A stretch of 5,168 nt of DNA. Origin: an uncultured Oxalobacteraceae bacterium. Lineage in GTDB: Bacteria > Pseudomonadota > Gammaproteobacteria > Burkholderiales > Burkholderiaceae. A program made the translations under genes and the position numbers. Location of the stretch: NCBI GenBank assembly GCA_946479705.1, contig CAMLHI010000191.1:1-5168 (forward strand), given 5' to 3'. Numbering within the stretch: position 1 is the first letter of the stretch; each line of letters begins with the position of its first letter. The notes under the pieces are model-generated. The model saw nothing but the letters and a program-made list of their open reading frames with translations, ran no database searches and had not been told where the DNA came from. Shown in pieces: positions 1 through 5,168 of this stretch.

Positions 1-1463
<1,463 letters not shown>

Positions 1464-1474
1464 TCGAGCGCGCT

Positions 1475-3757
1475 TCAGCTGACCCGCGCCAGATTGCCTG
1501 CGGGGGCGCGCAGCAGTTCGGTGAAGGCATCGGGCGCGATGGCCGCGCTGTAATAAAACCCTTGGGCCAGGAAGCAGCCATGGTCGACCAGGAAACTGGC
1601 CTGCGCTGGCGTTTCCACGCCTTCGGCCAGGATGCACAGGTCCAGGCTGTGCGCCATGCCGATGATCGCGTTGACCAGCGCGCGGTCGTTGGAGTTGCGG
1701 GTAATCGCGCCCACGAAGGACTGGTCGATCTTGATGCAATCGATCGGATAGCGCTGCAGATAGGCCAGGCTCGAATAGCCGGTGCCGAAATCGTCGACCG
1801 ACAAGCCGATGCCCATGGCGCTGAGCTGGCTCAGCGTATCGACGTTATCGTTACTGCGCTGCAGCAGGATCCCTTCGGTGATTTCCAGGTCGAGCGAGTG
1901 CGGCGCCAGCCCGGTTTCGGCCAGGATCTGGGCCACCAGTTCGGGCAGCTTGGGCTGGTAGAACTGGCGCGGCGACAGGTTCACCGCCACCCGCAAATCC
2001 GGGTAGCCGAGCTCATGCCAATACTTGAGCTGCTTGCACGCCTGGCGCAAGGTCCACTCGCCGATCTGCACGATCAGGCCGGTCTTTTCGGCGATGCCGA
2101 TGAAGGCCCCGCACGACATCGGCGCCTTGCCCGGCCGCACCCACCGCAGCAGCGCTTCCGACGACAGGATGACCCCGCTCTGCATGTCGATCTGCGGCTG
2201 GTAGTAAAGGACAAATTGATCGGCCGCCAAGGCATGGCGCAAGCGTGTTTCCATCACCAGGCGCTGGTGCACCGCCTTGTTCAGCGACGGGGTAAAGAAC
2301 TGGTAGTTTGAGCCGCCGTTTTCCTTGGCGTGATACATGGCCGTGTCGGCCGTGCGCATCAGGGTTTCGACGTCCAGGCCATCGACCGGATAGACGCTGA
2401 TGCCGATGCTGCCGGTGACATGCAGCTCGTGTCCGTCGACCATGAAAGGCATTTTCAGCATGTCCAGGGTCTTGCGCGCCACCAGGCCGGCATCGTTGCC
2501 CTCGCTCAGGGGCGAGGCCGTCAGCACAAATTCGTCGCCACCCAGCCGGGCGATGCTGTCGCCCTCGCGCAGGCAAGCCTTCATGCGGCGCGCGACCATC
2601 TGCAGCAGGCGGTCGCCGACGTCATGGCCGAGCGAATCGTTGATGCGCTTGAAATCGTCCAGGTCGATGAACAGCAGCGCCAGTTGGCTGTCGGTGCGGC
2701 GGCACATGGCGATGGCCTGCACCATGCGGTCCTGCAACAGCAGGCGGTTGGGCAAGCCGGTCAGGGCGTCGTGGTGGGCCATGAAGCGGATGCGTTCCTC
2801 GGCCTGCTTGTGCGCGGTCAGGTCGAGCACGAAGGCCACCCCGTGGGTGTGCGAATCCTCGAAGAACGCCGCGCCGATCAGCACCGGGACCATCGTGCCA
2901 TCCTTGCGGCAAAATTCCTTTTCGTATGGCGTGCACGTGCCGGCGCGGTGCAGTTCCCCGAGCGCGGTCCGGTCGGCCTCCTGGTACTGTTCGGGCGTCA
3001 TGTCGGTCCAGTGCACCTCGCCCGAATGCAGGTCCTCGGCCGTGTAGCCGATGATGCGTAGAAACGCCTCGTTGGCATCCTCGATCAAGCCTTCACCAGT
3101 CCAGAAAAAAATCCCGATGATATTCGACTCGATCAGGCGGCGGATGCGCGCCTCGCGCTCGAGCAGCACTTCCTGCATGCGGGTGCGTTCGTGGATTTCC
3201 GCTTTCAGCTTGGCATTGGCCTGCGCCAGTTCGGCGGTGCGCTGTTCGACGCGCAGTTCGAGCTCGTCGCGCGCGCGGTGCAGCGCCGCCTCGGCCTGTT
3301 CGCGCACATGCACTTCCTCGCGCAGGCGCAGGTTCTGCGACGCCATCTGGCGCTGCATGGCCTGCAGGGCCAGATGGGTGTTGACCCGTGCCAGCACTTC
3401 TTCCAGCTGGAAAGGCTTGGTGATGTAATCGACCCCGCCGGCCTTGAAGCCATTGATCTTGTCGTTGGGATCGGACAGGGCCGTCATGAAAATGACCGGG
3501 ATCTGGCGCGTATCCTCGGTCGATTTCAGTCGCCGGCACGCCTCGAAGCCGTTCATGCCCGGCATCATCACGTCGAGCAGGATCAGGTCCGGCCGGGCGA
3601 AGCGCGCGCGCTCGATGGCCTCCTCGCCATCCTGCGCCACCACCAGCGCAAAGCCGTGGCTGCCGAGATAGTCGACCATGACGATCAGGTTGGCGGCCGT
3701 GTCGTCGACGATCAGGATGGTACGGGCCGGCTCGAACGCCGGCGCGGATTCGTTCAT
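1475..3757 (-). CDS. REC-PAS-GGDEF-EAL response regulator (bifunctional c-di-GMP synthase/phosphodiesterase)
   Basis: This is a complete 760-residue cytoplasmic response regulator for cyclic-di-GMP turnover, with no membrane segment. From ATG 3757 the receiver spans about 12-130, with D18/D19, phospho-acceptor D62, T92 and K114. A long charged coiled coil follows at about 132-205, then a PAS domain at about 205-318. The GGDEF domain (about 320-490) has metal ligand D365 and an intact GGDEF at 406-410. R397-E-G-D400 lies five residues before it and matches the product-inhibition I-site. The EAL domain (about 500-750) keeps E534-A-L, N593, E625/E628, D655-D-F-G-T-G-Y, K676 and E712, so both activities look possible. 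Family knowledge suggests phosphorylation and PAS input set the balance. The ATG was chosen because GGAG lies 4 bases upstream (3762-3765) and the receiver starts soon after it. A TTG at 3793 would add 12 residues but lacks a clear ribosome site. The gene is convergent with the hybrid kinase, a plausible partner. Confidence 0.95.
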   Translation of the reverse strand: MNESAPAFEPARTILIVDDTAANLIVMVDYLGSHGFALVVAQDGEEAIERARFARPDLILLDVMMPGMNGFEACRRLKSTEDTRQIPVIFMTALSDPNDKINGFKAGGVDYITKPFQLEEVLARVNTHLALQAMQRQMASQNLRLREEVHVREQAEAALHRARDELELRVEQRTAELAQANAKLKAEIHERTRMQEVLLEREARIRRLIESNIIGIFFWTGEGLIEDANEAFLRIIGYTAEDLHSGEVHWTDMTPEQYQEADRTALGELHRAGTCTPYEKEFCRKDGTMVPVLIGAAFFEDSHTHGVAFVLDLTAHKQAEERIRFMAHHDALTGLPNRLLLQDRMVQAIAMCRRTDSQLALLFIDLDDFKRINDSLGHDVGDRLLQMVARRMKACLREGDSIARLGGDEFVLTASPLSEGNDAGLVARKTLDMLKMPFMVDGHELHVTGSIGISVYPVDGLDVETLMRTADTAMYHAKENGGSNYQFFTPSLNKAVHQRLVMETRLRHALAADQFVLYYQPQIDMQSGVILSSEALLRWVRPGKAPMSCGAFIGIAEKTGLIVQIGEWTLRQACKQLKYWHELGYPDLRVAVNLSPRQFYQPKLPELVAQILAETGLAPHSLDLEITEGILLQRSNDNVDTLSQLSAMGIGLSVDDFGTGYSSLAYLQRYPIDCIKIDQSFVGAITRNSNDRALVNAIIGMAHSLDLCILAEGVETPAQASFLVDHGCFLAQGFYYSAAIAPDAFTELLRAPAGNLARVS

Positions 3758-3761
3758 AGTA

Positions 3762-3765
3762 CTCC
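3762..3765 (-). promoter_or_regulatory. Ribosome binding site of the GGDEF-EAL gene
   Basis: GGAG on the minus strand lies 4 bases before the ATG at 3757. It decides that start over the upstream in-frame TTG at 3793, which directly follows a stop codon and has only a weak GGG-like sequence before it. The spacing is slightly short. Confidence 0.5.
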
Positions 3766-3777
3766 ACGCATTCTGCT

Positions 3778-3846
3778 CTAAACCGCGCAACAATCACTGC
3801 CCAACGTCGTGACGCAGATGGTCACGCCACGCGCAGCGTTACACAT
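3778..3846 (-). CDS. Candidate 22-residue leader peptide upstream of the GGDEF-EAL gene
   Basis: This small ORF runs from ATG 3846 to TAG 3778-3780 and would encode 22 residues beginning MCNAARG and ending DCCAV. It has four cysteines and no recognised family. What makes it notable is the ribosome site: GGGAGG at 3856-3861 on the minus strand, with 9 bases between GGAGG and the ATG. This is a better match than the site of the main gene. It ends 20 bases before the ATG at 3757 and is in a different frame, so it could be a leader peptide whose translation affects the main start, for example through coupling or the hairpin it spans. It could equally be chance. Nothing in the sequence proves it is translated. 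Confidence 0.3.
   Translation of the reverse strand: MCNAARGVTICVTTLGSDCCAV
3808..3826. repeat. Inverted repeat CGTGAC-N7-GTCACG
   Basis: A perfect 6-base inverted repeat (CGTGAC at 3808-3813 and GTCACG at 3821-3826, 7-base spacer) lies in the leader of the c-di-GMP gene, about 50 bases before its ATG. It could be a DNA operator or an RNA hairpin in the leader. The half-site spacing does not match the CRP/FNR type (GTGA-N6-TCAC). No T-run follows, so it is not an intrinsic terminator. Confidence 0.4.
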
Positions 3847-3926
3847 TAGAGTCGTCCTCCCGCCATTTGGTTTCAGAGTAAGTGATATTAGCGCCAGAAA
3901 AATCTGAAATGCCGGCGACGATAAGG

Positions 3927-4148
3927 TTACAGCGCGATGGCGATCTTGCCGAAATGCCGTCCGCCCTCGCTCAGTTCGGCGTAGGCCGCGCTCGTGTTGT
4001 CGATGTCAAACACGCGGTCGATGACCGGCAGGATGCGGTGGGCGGCAATGGCGCGGGCGGCCTCGGCCAGGTCAGCCACGGAGCCGGTACTGTTGCCGAT
4101 GGTCCGCAACCCCTTGACGATAATCGGCATCAAGTCGACCTGCACTGC
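3927..4148 (-). pseudogene. C-terminal remnant of a zinc-type (MDR) alcohol dehydrogenase/quinone oxidoreductase
   Basis: About 73 codons remain of a medium-chain dehydrogenase/reductase, an NAD(P)-dependent oxidoreductase family normally about 320-350 residues long. The visible part starts at VQVDLMPIIVKGLR, continues with GNSTGS and a helix (AEAARAIAAHR), and ends with LPVIDRVFDID, AAYAEL and GGRHFGKIAIAL before TAA at 3927-3929. This is the classic C-terminal end of the family: the last Rossmann strand, then the return to the catalytic fold with the PVIDRVF and HFGK motifs. The N-terminal catalytic domain with its zinc or substrate ligands and most of the NAD(P)-binding fold are missing, replaced upstream by a vgrG fragment on the same strand. 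A GTG at 4145 could formally start a 72-residue ORF, but it lies inside the conserved stretch and is not a real start. The fragment cannot be an active enzyme. The exact substrate class is unknown. Confidence 0.8.
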
Positions 4149-4195
4149 CGCGCCGCTGACAGAGCCACGGTTTCCATCAGCACGTGGCGGATGCC
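4149..4195 (-). other. Junction segment between vgrG and dehydrogenase remnants
   Basis: After the VgrG motif MTDACHF (ending near 4196), about 50 bases match neither the expected VgrG continuation (typically Asp/Glu/Tyr-rich, such as DESDYNYLHRRWE) nor clearly the dehydrogenase. The VgrG frame runs on as GIRHVLMETVAL and stops at TGA 4130-4132, inside the dehydrogenase remnant. SGAA just before VQVDLMP, in the dehydrogenase frame, may belong to the dehydrogenase, so the left boundary is uncertain by roughly 10 bases. Confidence 0.4.
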
Positions 4196-4692
4196 GAAGT
4201 GGCAGGCGTCGGTCATGGGCTTGTCGTCGCCGCGCACGCGCCAGTCCCAGTCGGCCAGCGCGCCATAGTCGCTGGCGATGCTGGCGATGCTGGCGGTCTG
4301 GGCGTACAGGCTGGCGTTGTGGAACAGGTAGTTATCCTTGCGCAGGCTGAGGTAGTTGAGCCATGGCCCCAGCCGTAATAGGCGATGCGGCCATCGACCT
4401 TCTTCAGGCCGAAGCGGAACACCAGGCCGTTGAAGTAGCGCAGCGTGCCGTCCTTGCGTACCAGCTCCATGCAGAGCATTTTGCCCTGCAGGTCTTTCAG
4501 GTGGATGTGGGCGTCGTCGGAGAGCAGTTCGAGGGTGTATTCGAAGGGCCGCGAGAGACCCTCCACGGCGTCGATGCTGTTGACCAGGAGGACGGCGCCG
4601 GGGCCGTCCTCCTTGGGGAAGAACAGCCGCAGGATGCGGTTGTGCTGGCGCTTGGCGAGCGCATCTTGCAGGCTTTGAATTGCATCGCGCAT
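4196..4692 (-). pseudogene. vgrG: Type VI secretion VgrG spike protein, 5' fragment with frameshift
   Basis: This is the N-terminal part of VgrG, the trimeric gp27/gp5-like tip of the type VI secretion needle. It starts at ATG 4692 behind an AAGGGGG ribosome site and reads MRDAIQSLQDALAKRQHN, then RILRLFFPKEDGPGAVLLV, DAVEGLSRPFEYTLELLSDD, LKDLQGKM and RYFNGLVFRFGL, all typical of the gp27-like base. After G107 (codon 4372-4374) the frame breaks. The family sequence resumes one frame over from 4372 as LGPWLNYLSLRKDNYLFH, then DYGALADWDWRV and MTDACHF. Recalled homologues have a residue plus Met-Val before that Leu, so a net loss of 7 bases fits. Homology stops near 4196, leaving about 165 codons of a protein usually over 600 residues. 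The gp5-like needle, any effector extension and all other T6SS genes are absent here. A TTG at 4719 is an alternative upstream start. This is a dead gene with high confidence. Confidence 0.88.
4271..4297 (-). repeat. Three 9-bp tandem units inside the vgrG remnant
   Basis: On the plus strand GCTGGCGAT (4271-4279), an exact second copy (4280-4288) and a copy with one change, GCTGGCGGT (4289-4297), lie head to tail. They encode repeated Ala-Ser-Ile in the shifted VgrG frame (QTASIASIASDYG). Recalled VgrG proteins have about eight residues between the QT and the end of DYG, against eleven here, so one unit may have been added by slippage. Confidence 0.65.
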
Positions 4693-4700
4693 TCTCGCCC

Positions 4701-4707
4701 CCTTGGC
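4701..4707 (-). promoter_or_regulatory. Ribosome binding site of the vgrG remnant
   Basis: A purine-rich AAGGGGG-like stretch on the minus strand stands about 6 bases before ATG 4692. It supports that ATG over the in-frame TTG at 4719. The site is intact although the gene behind it is broken. Confidence 0.45.
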
Positions 4708-4732
4708 ATTGTCGTTCAATTAACAGTGCCAA

Positions 4733-4738
4733 ATTATA
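4733..4738 (-). promoter_or_regulatory. Candidate -10 box (TATAAT) upstream of the vgrG remnant
   Basis: A perfect TATAAT lies on the minus strand in an AT-rich gap between the Nudix gene and vgrG. It predicts a start near 4726 and a leader of about 35 bases before ATG 4692. No good -35 hexamer is found 16-18 bases upstream (AAGGTT or similar), and there is no extended TG motif. If real, the promoter may be weak or activator-dependent. Confidence 0.4.
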
Positions 4739-4749
4739 CCGAACTGTGC

Positions 4750-4759
4750 GGTTTAAACC
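4750..4759. repeat. 10-bp palindrome GGTTTAAACC over the -35 region
   Basis: A perfect palindrome lies 11 bases upstream of the TATAAT box, where a -35 element or an operator would sit. It is short and could be chance, but it lies within a region clearly more AT-rich than its surroundings. Confidence 0.3.
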
Positions 4760-4800
4760 TTGTGCTTGCCGTCCTTTTTCGCGATGCAATCTCCCTTTAT

Positions 4801-5168
4801 TTACAACAACTTAGCACGCAAATATTGCAGCAAAATCACGGTCTTCGCGTCCATGATCTCGCCGCTGTCGACCATGGCCTGCGCTTCGTCGTAGCTCAGT
4901 TCGAGCACGTCGATATCCTCGCCCTCTTCCTCCAGGCCGCCGCCCTCGCCCCGGCGCTGGTCGGCCCGGTAGGCGCCGATGAAGAAGTGAATACGCTCGG
5001 TGACCGAGCCGGGACTCATGAACAGCTCGAACACTTTCTGCACGGCGTCGATGCGGTAGCCGGTTTCCTCTTCGACTTCCTCGCGGATGCGCTGCTCGGG
5101 GCTGGCGTCGTCCAGCAGGCCGGCGGCCGCTTCGATCAGGAAGCCCGGGTGGCCGTTGAGGTAGGCGG
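4801..5168 (-). CDS. nudK: NudK-like Nudix hydrolase, N-terminus cut by window edge
   Basis: This is a Nudix-family pyrophosphatase. The closest recalled relative is E. coli NudK (about 191 residues, GDP-mannose pyrophosphatase), so about 121 residues are visible here. The frame is open to the right edge, and the GTG at 5043 is internal. In order the fragment shows AYLNGHPGFLIEAAAGLLDD, the Nudix box ending EEVEEETGY (about 5052-5078), then KVFELFMSPGSVTERIHFF, a GGGLEEEGEDIDVLEL segment, and DAKTVILLQYL before TAA at 4801-4803. SPG-VTE-IHFF and the GGG-acidic segment are NudK/ADP-ribose pyrophosphatase-type signatures. The metal-binding glutamates of the box are kept. The earlier Glu of the consensus (G-x5-E) is Ser (codon 5101-5103) and the consensus Arg is Glu. 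It is probably cytosolic. The alternative name is ADP-ribose pyrophosphatase (NudF-like). It lies upstream of the vgrG remnant on the same strand, with no clear terminator between them. Confidence 0.85.
   Translation of the reverse strand, partial: AYLNGHPGFLIEAAAGLLDDASPEQRIREEVEEETGYRIDAVQKVFELFMSPGSVTERIHFFIGAYRADQRRGEGGGLEEEGEDIDVLELSYDEAQAMVDSGEIMDAKTVILLQYLRAKLL

Larger units (their letters stand above)
3758..3926 (-). other. AT-richer 5' leader/intergenic region of the GGDEF-EAL gene
   Basis: These 169 bases separate the alcohol dehydrogenase remnant from the c-di-GMP gene and should hold the promoter of the latter. On the minus strand TAATAT (3885-3890) is a possible -10 box, but no good -35 hexamer lies 16-18 bases upstream, so the promoter call is weak. 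The region also holds a 22-codon small ORF and an inverted repeat, listed separately. A short CAGA-AAAA-TCTG dyad at 3895-3906 is too small to call a terminator for the upstream remnant. Confidence 0.4.

Noticed and set aside
1562..2311. 249-codon open frame on the plus strand
   Set aside because: It is antisense to the EAL/GGDEF coding region, with low-complexity Arg/Gln/Ala/Asp-rich translation and no motif. It is a shadow of the high-GC codon pattern, as are the plus-strand frames at 2330-3061, 2400-3047 and 3191-3781.
2013..2576. 187-codon open frame on the minus strand
   Set aside because: It is an out-of-frame reading of the GGDEF-EAL gene, full of Arg, Gly and Pro and without family motifs.
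3755..3793. TTG start at 3793 for the GGDEF-EAL gene
   Set aside because: ATG 3757 has a GGAG site 4 bases upstream and the receiver begins soon after it. The 12 extra residues have no domain role.
3895..3906. CAGA-AAAA-TCTG dyad as a terminator for the dehydrogenase remnant
   Set aside because: The stem is only 4 bases, is not GC-rich and has no proper T-run after it.
3882..4268. 128-codon plus-strand open frame across the dehydrogenase and vgrG remnants
   Set aside because: It is antisense to two recognisable gene fragments and has no recognisable domain.
4213..4371. VgrG frame continuing past the frameshift as Thr/Ala/Pro/Ser-rich sequence
   Set aside because: This out-of-frame tail (ACTPRPPASPASP) has no VgrG similarity, whereas the neighbouring frame matches the family closely. 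It is an artefact of the frameshift.
4720..4800. Intrinsic terminator after the Nudix gene
   Set aside because: I found only 4-base complementary ends (TTGC/GCAA) and no GC-rich stem followed by a T-run on the minus strand.

Overview
The window is GC-rich with strong G/C third-position bias. Its gene content (a hybrid sensor kinase, a REC-PAS-GGDEF-EAL protein, a VgrG remnant and a NudK-like Nudix hydrolase) fits a betaproteobacterium of the Burkholderiales, most likely Oxalobacteraceae (Massilia/Janthinobacterium/Duganella type). The family assignment is inference from protein style. No rRNA, tRNA or other taxonomic marker is present.

Layout. Positions 1-1463 (+) hold the 3' part of a hybrid histidine kinase: HisKA, HATPase, receiver and a helical tail, with its sensor region off the left edge. 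Eleven bases later and tail to tail with it lies a complete gene at 1475-3757 (-) for a 760-residue REC-coiled coil-PAS-GGDEF-EAL protein that looks competent both to make and to degrade c-di-GMP. Its 5' leader (3758-3926) is comparatively AT-rich. The leader holds a 22-codon small ORF with a very good ribosome binding site and a CGTGAC-N7-GTCACG inverted repeat.

Positions 3927-4692 (-) are a gene graveyard. A 3' fragment of a medium-chain alcohol dehydrogenase is joined to a 5' fragment of vgrG, the type VI secretion spike gene. The vgrG fragment carries a frameshift consistent with a net 7-base loss and a 9-bp tandem repeat that appears to have expanded by one unit. About 50 bases at the junction match neither gene recognisably. 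An intact-looking TATAAT box with a GGTTTAAACC palindrome still sits upstream of the vgrG start. Positions 4801-5168 (-) are the C-terminal two thirds of a NudK-like Nudix hydrolase, cut by the right edge.

How the genes may work together. The kinase and the c-di-GMP enzyme could form a signalling pair in which the kinase relays phosphate to the receiver of the output protein. The kinase lacks a visible HPt domain, so either direct transfer or a separate HPt protein would be required. The rest is decayed accessory DNA next to a housekeeping hydrolase. I see no clear new system. The most unusual parts are the vgrG/adh scar and the leader of the c-di-GMP gene.
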